Assembly: GCF_002514725.1 (NCBI RefSeq)
Contig: NZ_NTLB01000001.1
Location: 1,205,569-1,269,568 of the forward strand
DNA from: Mangrovitalea sediminis
Lineage (GTDB): Bacteria > Pseudomonadota > Gammaproteobacteria > Pseudomonadales > Oleiphilaceae
Length of the DNA: 64,000 nt
Direction of reading: 5' to 3'
This document shows, piece after piece, positions 38,181 to 46,891 of the stretch. A program made the position numbers and the translations under genes. Each line of letters starts with the position of its first letter. Position 1 is the stretch's first letter. Below the pieces are notes generated by a model that saw only the letters and a list, made by a program, of their open reading frames with translations, was not told the DNA's origin and searched no databases.

Positions 38181-38483
38181 GACAGTACCTGTGTTTAATC
38201 TGAACTGGTTTTATCATTCAATGGTTGATATTCAGATGTAGTTGCGTCTACGTTAAGATACCGTGGGGTGTGGGGCGATGCCACTGTGCCTGACTCCGAC
38301 CCGCGGGATGCCGTACGTCGGCCAAAAAGCCCTCGGGGAGCTGCATCCTATGGTTACATTTACAGGGTGTTGGTGCTGGGTTATAACGTCAGCACTACTG
38401 CGTCATGGGCCTTCTCGCCAGTGCTGTCGAGGCAGGATTTGAGCCCATCAGGATCATCGAATAACAAATAAATGGAAGAGCGC
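38181..38483. other. divergent intergenic region upstream of tssA
   Basis: 303 bases between the lipoprotein hydrolase and tssA. It contains the sigma-70-like promoter at 38359-38387 for tssA and presumably the minus-strand promoter. No sigma-54 motif, RNA gene or coding frame was found. Confidence 0.6.
38359..38387 (+). promoter_or_regulatory. sigma-70-like promoter for the T6SS operon
   Basis: TTTACA (38359-38364) and TATAAC (38382-38387) are separated by 17 bases, each one mismatch from consensus. The start would be near 38394, about 90 bases upstream of tssA. Confidence 0.55.
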
Positions 38484-39719
38484 ATGGCCCCGCAGGACGT
38501 ATTCGATATTGACGGGCTGTTGACCGCCATTGAAGGAGAAACCGGGACTGGTGTCGATCTCAGGGAGAGCGGTGACAGTGATTATGCTCGCGTCAAGGAC
38601 GCCCGGCGGCGCGTGGTCAGTCTTGCCCGACAGGGGCGCCTGGATCCGACCCTCGATGCCGAGATCAGTCAGGCGTGGGCGCTGATTGGCGATCTCGCGC
38701 CGCAGATACTGCAAACCCGCGCCAAAGACCTGGAAGTGGCGGCCTGGCTGACGGAAGCGCTGTTGCGCCGCGACGGTATCCCGGGGCTTGAAAATGGTTT
38801 CCGCCTGATCGAGCAATTGGTCGAGCGCTTTTGGGACCATCTTCATCCCATGCCCGACGAGGATGGGATGGAAACCCGTCTCTACCCCCTTATCGGTCTC
38901 AATGGCGAAGATGGCAACGGCTCGCTGGTTACGCCTATCCGTAATGCCCCCCTCAGTGACGATCCCGACCACCCGATAACGGCCAACCTGTTGCAACGCT
39001 GCCGCGACGCGGCGGCCATCGACGATCCTGACAGCCGGCGCCAACGGTTCGATGAAATCGGTATGGATATGGATGCGCTCCAGCAACAGGTTGCGCGCTG
39101 TGACATGGACTTTTGCCAGAACCTGCTGGCGGCGACCGAGGCTTCCCAGGAAACACTGAAACGCCTTTCCGATGCGTTGGACGAGCGCGTTGGTGCTGCC
39201 GAGGCTCCGCCGGTCAGTGCGTTAAGGGCGTCGCTGGAAGTCGTTGCCGATGCCTTGCGTCAGTTGTACGGCAGTCGTCTCGATACCGCTGCGTCGCAAG
39301 AGCAGGCGGCCGCTGAGCAGCCCGAAGCCACACCAGTTGCAACGGCCACTGCAGCGAACACCGCCGGAGGTTCTTCCATGCCCAGCGTCGTCTCAGGGCC
39401 CATCCAGTCGCGTCAGGATGCCCTTCAACAGTTGCAGGCCATTGCCGACTTCTTTCGCCAACAGGAACCGCATTCACCCATTGCGGGCGCCATCGAACGT
39501 GTCGGACGCTGGGCACGGTTGCCGCTCAATCAACTTCTCCAGGAATTGATCCCGGACGAACGGGCGCGGTCCCACTATACGTTGGTGACAGGGGTCGATA
39601 TTGGTGCGGATGGGGGCTCGCCGACACGCGATTTTGCCGCACCGTCCGCGCCTGCCCCAGTGGCCCCGGCCGCAGAGCCGTCCTCGCCGGACAGTGGAGG
39701 ACAGGATTTTAGCTGGTAA
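38484..39719 (+). CDS. tssA: type VI secretion protein TssA
   Basis: A 411-residue TssA (ImpA_N domain, about residues 10-160; the segment QAWALIGDLAPQILQTRAKDLEVAAWL fits). The middle (190-300) is helical and Ala/Glu/Thr-rich; the C-terminal segment (AIADFFRQQEPHSPIAGAIERVGRWARLPLNQLLQEL) matches the C-terminal conserved TssA motif. TssA caps or primes the growing sheath and links it to the baseplate. The start is the ATG at 38484, which has a GGAAGAG Shine-Dalgarno; one four codons upstream (38472) has none. It is separated from tssB by 135 bp. Confidence 0.92.
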   Translation: MAPQDVFDIDGLLTAIEGETGTGVDLRESGDSDYARVKDARRRVVSLARQGRLDPTLDAEISQAWALIGDLAPQILQTRAKDLEVAAWLTEALLRRDGIPGLENGFRLIEQLVERFWDHLHPMPDEDGMETRLYPLIGLNGEDGNGSLVTPIRNAPLSDDPDHPITANLLQRCRDAAAIDDPDSRRQRFDEIGMDMDALQQQVARCDMDFCQNLLAATEASQETLKRLSDALDERVGAAEAPPVSALRASLEVVADALRQLYGSRLDTAASQEQAAAEQPEATPVATATAANTAGGSSMPSVVSGPIQSRQDALQQLQAIADFFRQQEPHSPIAGAIERVGRWARLPLNQLLQELIPDERARSHYTLVTGVDIGADGGSPTRDFAAPSAPAPVAPAAEPSSPDSGGQDFSW

Positions 39720-39854
39720 CAGCGACAGACCGGTTTATCGATCCGGAGAAGAAAGGGTTGCGGGCTGTATCGCGATGCTGGTGCGATGCGGTCAGGCCGG
39801 CAAGGATAGGCGGACTCCCCAGGGCGTCCAAACATATTTTCAGGAGAGAGGATT

Positions 39855-40379
39855 ATGTCGGACAGCTTACAGAAGAAACTGAACCGGGTGCGTAAGCCCC
39901 GGGTGCATATTACCTACGACGTTGAAACCAACGGTGCCCAGGTTCGCAAGGAATTGCCCTTTGTTGTCGGTGTCATGGGCGACTACTCCGGTGATAACAC
40001 GGCCAACCGTAAGGCGCTGCGCGACCGTAAATTCGTTCAGATCGACCGGGATAATTTCAACGAAATCATGGGTAAGGTCCAACCGACACTGGATCTGAAG
40101 GTCGATGACGCCCTCACCGGCACGCCGGATCAGCAACTGGCAGTTTCCCTGGCGTTCAATTCCATGGAGGATTTTGAACCGGAAAACATCGTGCGCCAGA
40201 TCGAACCCCTGCGCAAACTGCTCGAAGCCCGCAACAAACTGCGTGATCTGATGAGTAAGGCGGACCGTTCCGAGGAGTTGGAAAACCTGCTCGAACAGGT
40301 GCTGCAGAACACAGAATCGATGGATTCGCTGTCCAAAGAAGTGGGCACCGGGGAAGCAAAGCCGGCTGAGGGAGAATGA
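39855..40379 (+). CDS. tssB: T6SS contractile sheath small subunit TssB
   Basis: A 174-residue TssB/VipA: it opens with [27 protein letters not shown], then [25 protein letters not shown] and LRDLMSKAD, all diagnostic. It forms the sheath with TssC and its contraction fires the Hcp tube. An AGGAGAGAGG Shine-Dalgarno precedes ATG 39855. Its stop overlaps an alternative start of the next gene (ATGA at 40376). Confidence 0.97.
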   Translation: MSDSLQKKLNRVRKPRVHITYDVETNGAQVRKELPFVVGVMGDYSGDNTANRKALRDRKFVQIDRDNFNEIMGKVQPTLDLKVDDALTGTPDQQLAVSLAFNSMEDFEPENIVRQIEPLRKLLEARNKLRDLMSKADRSEELENLLEQVLQNTESMDSLSKEVGTGEAKPAEGE

Positions 40380-40381
40380 CA

Positions 40382-41878
40382 ATGAGTGACAATCCGACCC
40401 AAGCGCAAACCGAAGCCGGCGCAGCCGCAGAACAGGAGTCCGGCAGCCTGCTGGACATGGCCATCTCGGCGACGCGACAGACCGAACCGGACGAAGCGCG
40501 CGACCTGATCGCCAACCTCGCCGAGCAGTTTACGGCCGGTACCGTCAAATGGGACCGCAACCTGACGGTCACGATCAACCAGGCTATCGAGCAGATCGAC
40601 CAGTTGCTGTCGAAGCAGCTCGCCAATGTCATGCACAGCGAGAAATTCCAGAAACTGGAAGGCTCCTGGCGCGGGCTTAATCATCTGGTGATGAATTCCG
40701 AAACCAGCGCGACCCTGAAGATTCGCATGTTCAACATCGGCAAGCGCGAACTCTTCAAGGACCTCGACAAGGCCGTGGAGTTCGACCAGAGCCAGATCTT
40801 CAAGAAGATCTACGAAACCGAGTTCGGTACGGCGGGTGGCGAGCCCTATGGCTGCCTGATCGGCGACTATGAATTCACCAACCAAAGCGAAGACATGCAG
40901 CTGCTGTCCAATATGGCCGGTGTCGCTGCGGCAGGCTTCTGTCCTTTCATCTCCGCTGCGGGCGCCCAGATGTTCGGTTTCGAGGACTTTACCGAACTGT
41001 CCAAGCCGCGCGATCTGGAAAAGATCTTCGAGTCCCAGGAATTCATTCCCTGGCGCAGCTTCCGCGAGTCGGAGGATTCCCGGTTCGTTTCCCTGGTCAT
41101 GCCCCGGGTACTTTCGCGGATGCCCTACGGCCAGAACGGTAAGACCGTGGAGGCCTTCAACTACGAAGAGTTCCCGCTGGACGATTCCGGCAAGGCAGCA
41201 GACGTTTCCCATGATCAATACGCCTGGATGAACGCTTCCTACGTGATGGGTACGGTCCTGACGCGCTCTTTTGCCGAACATGGCTGGTGTACCGCGATTC
41301 GAGGCGTAGAGAACGGCGGCAAGGTCGATGGCCTGCCCTCGCATCTGTTCCGCAGCGACGATGGCGACGTCGATCAGAAGTGTCCGACAGAAGTGGGCAT
41401 TACCGATCGCCGCGAGGCAGAACTGTCGAAACTGGGCTTCCTGCCGCTGTGTCACTTCAAGAACACCGACTATGCCGTGTTCTTCGGGGCGCAGACGACC
41501 CAGAAGCCGAAGAAATACGACAAGGCGGAAGCTACCGCCAACGCCGCCATTTCGGCGCGCCTGCCTTATATTATGGCGACCTCCCGCATTGCCCACTACC
41601 TGAAGGTGATGGCGCGGGACAAGGTGGGTTCCTTCATGGAGTCCAAGGACGCGGAGCGCTGGTTGAATAACTGGATCAACACCTACACCAACAGCAATCC
41701 GGACGCGAGCCCGGAAATGAAGGCGAAGTTCCCGCTGGCGGAAGCCAAGGTGGAGGTGATGGAAAATCCGGAGTCTCCGGGAGCCTACAACGCTGTGGCT
41801 TATCTGCGTCCCTGGCTGCAGATGGAAGAACTCACAGCGTCCATGCGTCTGGTCGCTGAAATTCCCAAGTCCGGCTGA
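40382..41878 (+). CDS. tssC: T6SS contractile sheath large subunit TssC
   Basis: A 498-residue TssC/Vip[66 protein letters not shown], the [13 protein letters not shown] motif and the C-terminal [17 protein letters not shown] are characteristic. It makes the sheath lattice with TssB and presents the ClpV-binding site area. The start at 40382 is preferred because GAGGGAG is seven bases upstream; ATG at 40376 is too close to the Shine-Dalgarno. Confidence 0.97.
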   Translation: MSDNPTQAQTEAGAAAEQESGSLLDMAISATRQTEPDEARDLIANLAEQFTAGTVKWDRNLTVTINQAIEQIDQLLSKQLANVMHSEKFQKLEGSWRGLNHLVMNSETSATLKIRMFNIGKRELFKDLDKAVEFDQSQIFKKIYETEFGTAGGEPYGCLIGDYEFTNQSEDMQLLSNMAGVAAAGFCPFISAAGAQMFGFEDFTELSKPRDLEKIFESQEFIPWRSFRESEDSRFVSLVMPRVLSRMPYGQNGKTVEAFNYEEFPLDDSGKAADVSHDQYAWMNASYVMGTVLTRSFAEHGWCTAIRGVENGGKVDGLPSHLFRSDDGDVDQKCPTEVGITDRREAELSKLGFLPLCHFKNTDYAVFFGAQTTQKPKKYDKAEATANAAISARLPYIMATSRIAHYLKVMARDKVGSFMESKDAERWLNNWINTYTNSNPDASPEMKAKFPLAEAKVEVMENPESPGAYNAVAYLRPWLQMEELTASMRLVAEIPKSG

Positions 41879-41884
41879 ACCGCA

Positions 41885-41927
41885 CCGGCCGGGGTAACGG
41901 GTCCGAATGACCGGTTACCCCGGCCGG
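41885..41927 (+). other. strong intercistronic hairpin between tssC genes
   Basis: A perfect 14-bp stem (41885-41898 with 41914-41927), with a further short ggtc/gacc pairing within its loop, lies seven bases past the tssC stop. No U-tract follows. It may stabilise the tssBC message or set the stoichiometry of upstream versus downstream products. Confidence 0.7.
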
Positions 41928-41942
41928 GTGGTGTGACATCCT

Positions 41943-43382
41943 ATGCGCGAACGTGACACGCACGCGGAGACGGTTGGCCCTGAAGGCGAAAAGGCGGCCC
42001 TGGCCGCCTTGCTCAAAGGAATGCCGGGTCTGGATGCGGTCGCGGCAGACCAATGCGATGCTGTGGCACAGCGGGCCATCGCGCTCATCGACGAACAGCT
42101 CACCCGTCAGGTCAATAAGATCCTGCATCATCCGGACTTCCAGCGGCTCGAAGCTGCCTGGCGCAGTCTGGAAGATCTGGTGCAGTATGCACACGGCAAG
42201 CGCCAGGTGCGTATTCGCATGCTGGATATTGCCTGGAGCGAGATCACCCGGGACGCTATCCGGGCGGTGGAGTTCGATCAGAGCCTGCTGTTCCAGAAAA
42301 TCTACAGTGCCGAGTACGATGTGCCCGGTGGTGAACCCTACGGTGTGATCGTCGCTGACTTCAGCGTGTCCCACCGGCCCTTCCCTGGTCATCCCGAAGA
42401 TGACGTGCCGACCCTGGAGCGTTTGGCCGAGATTGGTGCGGCGGCTTTTGCGCCGATTATCGTCAATGCCGCGCCGGCGCTGCTCGGCCTCAACGATTTC
42501 TCGACACTGGGGCAACCGCTGCGCCTCCAGGAGATCTTTCGGGGGCCGGAGTACATTCCCTGGAATCGGTTGCGGGCCCATCCGGACAGCCGCTTCATGG
42601 CCATCACACTACCTCGGGTCCTGTTGCGGCCGGCGCACGAGCGACGGCAGTCGCCCCGCGGCGGCTTTATCTACAACGAGCGCGCCAGTCGTCGTTCGCC
42701 GGCGCATCAGCTTTGGGGGCATGCCTGCTTTGCCCTGGCGAAGGTGTTGATCCGGGAGTTCAGCGAGGTTGGCTGGTTTTCCCATATTCGCGGCCTGCTG
42801 CGCGATCACAATACGGGGGGCCTGGTCAGCGATCTGGTGATCGATCGTTACGAGGAGGGCATTGACCCGCTGGTGCTGAAGCCCGTCAGTGAGGTGGTTC
42901 TCGGCGACGATCAGGAAAAGGTGCTGTCCGAATTGGGATTCACCCCGTTCTGTCAAACCTACGATCTCCCGATGGGCATTTTCTACAGTACGCCCTCGTT
43001 ACACCGTTCCGAACAGTTCGACGACAGTGTTGCCACCGCCAATGCCCGTCTGGCTTCGTTGTTGCAGCACGTTCTATGTAGTGCCCGATTTGCTCATTAC
43101 ATCAAGGTGATGGTTCGCGACAAGATCGGCGCCTATGTGCGGGCGGACCAGTGCGAGCGACAACTGCAGAACTGGATCAACCAGTTCGTGGCGTCCCAGG
43201 AAGATGCCGACTGGGCGATGCAGGCCCGCTATCCATTGCGGGAAGCGCAGGTGAAGGTGTCGGAAAATGCCGAACGGCCGGGGACCTATTGGACCACGCT
43301 GCACCTGCGTCCCCATTATCAGGCGGATCGGCTGGTCTCCGAGTTGGCATTGTCCACCGAACTGGTTCCGGGTGGACGCTGA
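41943..43382 (+). CDS. second TssC-like protein (ImpD type)
   Basis: A 479-residue TssC paralogue. It retains FQRLEAAWRSLEDLV, VEFDQSLLFQKIYSAEYDVPGGEPYGV, LLQHVLCSARFAHYIKVMVRDKIGA and the C-terminal NAERPGTYWTTLHLRPHY, but is diverged from tssC (RERD-type N-terminus, no basic start). Some T6SS clusters (ImpC/ImpD naming) carry two such copies; the second may be a baseplate-adjacent or end-of-sheath variant. The start at 41943 follows the hairpin and has only a weak upstream Shine-Dalgarno. tssE follows after 17 bp. Confidence 0.88.
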   Translation: MRERDTHAETVGPEGEKAALAALLKGMPGLDAVAADQCDAVAQRAIALIDEQLTRQVNKILHHPDFQRLEAAWRSLEDLVQYAHGKRQVRIRMLDIAWSEITRDAIRAVEFDQSLLFQKIYSAEYDVPGGEPYGVIVADFSVSHRPFPGHPEDDVPTLERLAEIGAAAFAPIIVNAAPALLGLNDFSTLGQPLRLQEIFRGPEYIPWNRLRAHPDSRFMAITLPRVLLRPAHERRQSPRGGFIYNERASRRSPAHQLWGHACFALAKVLIREFSEVGWFSHIRGLLRDHNTGGLVSDLVIDRYEEGIDPLVLKPVSEVVLGDDQEKVLSELGFTPFCQTYDLPMGIFYSTPSLHRSEQFDDSVATANARLASLLQHVLCSARFAHYIKVMVRDKIGAYVRADQCERQLQNWINQFVASQEDADWAMQARYPLREAQVKVSENAERPGTYWTTLHLRPHYQADRLVSELALSTELVPGGR

Positions 43383-43399
43383 TGAGGAGCGATTGAAAC

Positions 43400-43879
43400 A
43401 TGGCAAAAGACCACAAGCGCATTCGTCCCTCGATCCTCGAACGGTTGCTCGACGACCGCCCGGACCTGAGTCGCGATCCCGCAGACCGCCAACATGCGGG
43501 GTTGACCGAGTTACGTGAATCGGTGCGTCGCGATCTCGAGCATCTGCTGAATACGCGGCACCGCGCCCTGTCGCCGAAGCCCGGTACGCTGGATCTGTCC
43601 CTGCTCAACTACGGGCTGCCGGATCTACAGACGATCAATTTCGTCAGCCCGGAGGGACGCATAGCCTTCTGTCATCTGCTGGAACAGCAGATTCTGCAGT
43701 TCGAACCGCGGTTCAAGTCGGTGCGGGTCACGATGCTGGAGCGCGAACGCGCCCATGAGCAGACCGTGCGTTTTCGTATCGAGGCGCTGATGTATGCCGA
43801 GCCCGCGCCTGAGGAAATTGCTTTCGATACGGCGTTGGAACCGATTACCCACGTCGTGAACGTCCAGGATGCCCACTGA
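43400..43879 (+). CDS. tssE: T6SS baseplate protein TssE (gp25-like)
   Basis: A 159-residue TssE: RIRPSILERLLDDRPDLSRDPAD, ELRESVRRDLEHLLNTRHRA, SLLNYGLPDL and the FRIEALMYAEPAPEEIAFDTALE end match the T4 gp25/lysozyme-like baseplate family. It forms the wedge with TssF, TssG and TssK. The stop codon overlaps the tssF start by one base (TGATG), implying coupling. Confidence 0.96.
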   Translation: MAKDHKRIRPSILERLLDDRPDLSRDPADRQHAGLTELRESVRRDLEHLLNTRHRALSPKPGTLDLSLLNYGLPDLQTINFVSPEGRIAFCHLLEQQILQFEPRFKSVRVTMLERERAHEQTVRFRIEALMYAEPAPEEIAFDTALEPITHVVNVQDAH

Positions 43880-45708
43880 TGTCCGATGAGTTGCTGAACT
43901 ATTACGAGAAGGAACTCGCCTACCTGCGCCAGTCGGGCGCTGACTTCGCAAGGGTCCACCCGAAGATTGCCGGTCGCCTGCGCATGTCCGGCGACGTGGT
44001 GGAAGATCCCCATGTTTCGCGCTTGCTGGAAGGCGTTGCCTATCTCAATGCCCGTATCCAGTATCGCCTCGACGATGACTTTGGCGAGTTGTCGGATGCC
44101 CTGCTCGATCAGCTCTATCCGCATTATCTGAGGCCGATTCCCGCCATGAGCGTGGTTCAGTTCGATCCGGAATCGGACCTGGACAGCGTCATGACGGTGC
44201 CCCGGCATTCGGTGCTGGAGAGCGATGCGTTCGATGGCCGTAAGTGCCGGTTCCGGACCGCCTACGATGTCGATCTGGTTCCGTTGCAGCCGACGCGGCT
44301 TTCGCTCAAGGAACGTCCTTTTGTCGCGCCCGCCTCGCAGCAGATGCAGGGTGCCACGGCGGTATTGCACCTGCGCCTTGAAACCTTTGCGGACAGCCTG
44401 CAGGTGAGCGATCTCGATCTCCCGCGTTTGCGCTTTTTCCTGCGCGGGCAGCGCCAGCACGCCTATGCCCTGCACGAACTGTTGCTCTACCACTGCATGG
44501 ATATCGTTGTCGCCCGCGGGCCTGAAGACACCCGCCCGCTGCACCTGTCCGCCGATCATCTGCGGGCTGTCGGCTATGAGGATGACGAGGGCCTGCTGCC
44601 CTGCCCGCCGCAGTCGTTCCAGGCCTATCGGTTGCTGACCGAGTTCATGGTGTTCCCGGAGAAATTCCTGTTCTTCGATCTGGATGGCCTGTCGGCGCTG
44701 TTCGATGAGAGTTTCGGCAATTCCGTGGACCTGTATTTCTATCTCAAGCGCAGCCATGCCGAACTGGAGCGTAATCTGGGGCCGGAGAATCTGGCGCTGG
44801 GGTGTACGCCTATCGTCAATCTGTTCCCCCACCGTGCCGAGCCGATCAACCTGAATGGCGAACAGACCACCTATTCGGTGATTCCCGATGCCCGCCTGCA
44901 GGATCATTACGAAGTCTACAGCGTGGAAAAGGTGGAGGGACTGACCAGCAGCGGCGAACGCAATGTCTACCGGCCTTTCTACGGGCTCGAACACAACGAC
45001 CTGAACCGGCATCATCGGCGCTTCTGGCAGGGACAGCGCCAGCCGCGCTATGTCGGTGCCGCCGGCAGTGAGCCGATCAGCGAGTTGCAGCTGACGCTGG
45101 TCGACCTGGGCTTCAACCCGGTGGCAGTGGATCAGGAAGTGCTGACCATCGACACCCTGAGTACCAACGCCCAGATTCCCGAGAAGTTGCCTTTTGGGGG
45201 CGGTCAGCCGTTCTACAACTGCATTGACCTCGGTGTCGGTGTCCGTCGTATCCAGTCGCTGACCCACCTGACGCCGGTGATCCGGCCGCCGCAGCGGGAT
45301 GCCGCGCGCTGGCGGTTGATCTCGCACCTGACGCTCAACTACCTGTCGCTGGAAGGTCCCGATGCGGCCAAGGTGCTGCGGGAAATTCTCGCGCTTTATG
45401 ACTTCCAGGACAGTGAGGCGTCGCGAGCCCTGGTGTCGGCGCTGCTCAAGGTACAGACCCGGGCGGTGACGGCACCGCTGAAGCTCGATGGCAAGACCAC
45501 TGTCTGCCGTGGACTCGAAATTGAAGTGACGTTCGACGATGCCCTGATGAGCGGGCACAGCATGATGCTGTTTGGCGAAGTGCTGGATCGTTTCTTCGCC
45601 CTCTACTGTTCCATCAACGCCTTTACCCGGATGGTTGTCCGGGTCAAAGGGCGACCGGACATATTGCGCAAATGGCCACCGAGAATCGGTTCACAACCGT
45701 TGATCTGA
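43879..45708 (+). CDS. tssF: T6SS baseplate protein TssF
   Basis: A 609-residue TssF (VasA/ImpG). N-terminus SDELLNYYEKELAYLRQSGADFA is diagnostic; LLEGVAYLNARIQYRLDDDF, DALLDQLYPHYLRPIPAMSVVQF and CTPIVNLFPHRAEPI follow. It builds the baseplate wedge (two TssF per TssG). It overlaps tssE by one base and tssG by 37 bases, so the three are translated together. Confidence 0.97.
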   Translation: MSDELLNYYEKELAYLRQSGADFARVHPKIAGRLRMSGDVVEDPHVSRLLEGVAYLNARIQYRLDDDFGELSDALLDQLYPHYLRPIPAMSVVQFDPESDLDSVMTVPRHSVLESDAFDGRKCRFRTAYDVDLVPLQPTRLSLKERPFVAPASQQMQGATAVLHLRLETFADSLQVSDLDLPRLRFFLRGQRQHAYALHELLLYHCMDIVVARGPEDTRPLHLSADHLRAVGYEDDEGLLPCPPQSFQAYRLLTEFMVFPEKFLFFDLDGLSALFDESFGNSVDLYFYLKRSHAELERNLGPENLALGCTPIVNLFPHRAEPINLNGEQTTYSVIPDARLQDHYEVYSVEKVEGLTSSGERNVYRPFYGLEHNDLNRHHRRFWQGQRQPRYVGAAGSEPISELQLTLVDLGFNPVAVDQEVLTIDTLSTNAQIPEKLPFGGGQPFYNCIDLGVGVRRIQSLTHLTPVIRPPQRDAARWRLISHLTLNYLSLEGPDAAKVLREILALYDFQDSEASRALVSALLKVQTRAVTAPLKLDGKTTVCRGLEIEVTFDDALMSGHSMMLFGEVLDRFFALYCSINAFTRMVVRVKGRPDILRKWPPRIGSQPLI

Positions 45709-46778
45709 TCAGCGGTCTCCAACAAGAACCCTGGCGGTTCGAGTTTTTCCAGCTGGTGCGCCTGCTGGAATTGCAGGCCTGTTCCGGCGAGGAGCGGGCG
45801 CGGCTACCGGTGGGTCACTTCCATCCGCCCCAGCGAGAGGCTGTCCGTTTCGCGGGTGTTCCGCAACTGCATTTCAGCGCTGCACCGGTGCTGGGTGTGG
45901 AAACGGATGAACAGGCGGCCGAGGACGCCCAGCTCGAAGGCGCGCGTCAGCGGGTCGATGTGACCTTCTGGGGACTGGTCGGTGCCACCGGTGTTTTACC
46001 CTTCCACTACTCGGAGCAGGTATTGCGCCAGTTGCGCATCAAGGACGATGCACTCAAGGATTTCCTCGATATCTTCACCCATCGTTCCCTCTCCCTCTTC
46101 TACCGCGCCTGGAGCAAGCATCGCCCGGCGCTGCAGTTCGAGGCGCGCCGGCATCAGGGGGAGCGGCTGGCCCGCGACCGGTTCGGCGAGATCATGCGCG
46201 GTCTGACCGGCCTGTCCCAACGGAAATGGGCGGCCTTCGACCGTCACGACGGCATCTTCCTGAACGTCAGCGGCTTGATGTCACGGGGTGTTTGCTCGGC
46301 GGGAGCCTTGCAGCAGGCCATCTTGCAGTTGTTCGGTTTGCGGGTGCGGGTTCGATCCTTCACCGGCAACTGGCAGACCCTGCCTGACGATGTCTGGAGC
46401 CGTGTCGGTGCGCCCGGCGGGCTGGGCTGCCAGAATGATTTGGGCGGCGGCGCCATGCTGGGGCGGCGTGCCTGGGCGACCCAGAACAAGTTCACCGTGG
46501 AGGTCGATGACATCGACTACACCCGGTTTATGGATATTGTCGCCGGCCGCCGCACCCGCAAGGCATTGTATGACCTGATCCGCATGATGGCCGGTCCGGC
46601 GCTGGAGTTTGACCTGTCGCTCAAGGTCCAGCAGCGGGATCTGCCCGTGGCGCGGTTGGCGAGTGCGGAAACACCCGCGCTGCTGGGGTGGAATACGCGG
46701 TTGCACCAGAACACACCTTCGGCGAAGGCGGTAACCGTGTCCGTCTCCCGCCATGGGATGGGGCAGGCGGAGGGATAA
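45672..46778 (+). CDS. tssG: T6SS baseplate protein TssG
   Basis: A 368-residue TssG (VasB/ImpH). Markers are LQQEPWRFEFFQLVRLLE, VRFAGVPQLHFSA, FWGLVGATGVLPFHYSEQVLRQLR, FLDIFTHRSLSLFYRAW and LLARFTG-like segments. It starts within the 3' end of tssF (37-bp overlap), without its own strong Shine-Dalgarno, as is normal for this pair. Together with TssE, TssF and TssK it makes the baseplate; tssK is not in this window. Confidence 0.96.
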   Translation: MATENRFTTVDLISGLQQEPWRFEFFQLVRLLELQACSGEERARLPVGHFHPPQREAVRFAGVPQLHFSAAPVLGVETDEQAAEDAQLEGARQRVDVTFWGLVGATGVLPFHYSEQVLRQLRIKDDALKDFLDIFTHRSLSLFYRAWSKHRPALQFEARRHQGERLARDRFGEIMRGLTGLSQRKWAAFDRHDGIFLNVSGLMSRGVCSAGALQQAILQLFGLRVRVRSFTGNWQTLPDDVWSRVGAPGGLGCQNDLGGGAMLGRRAWATQNKFTVEVDDIDYTRFMDIVAGRRTRKALYDLIRMMAGPALEFDLSLKVQQRDLPVARLASAETPALLGWNTRLHQNTPSAKAVTVSVSRHGMGQAEG

Positions 46779-46891
46779 CACCCTCCCGTGACGGCGCCTT
46801 TCCCGGAGCATCAAGGACTGTCGATAGGGGTCAGCGAAGCCCTGAAAACGACGAACGACTCAGAAGAAACCAGAGCATAGGAAGCAAAACA

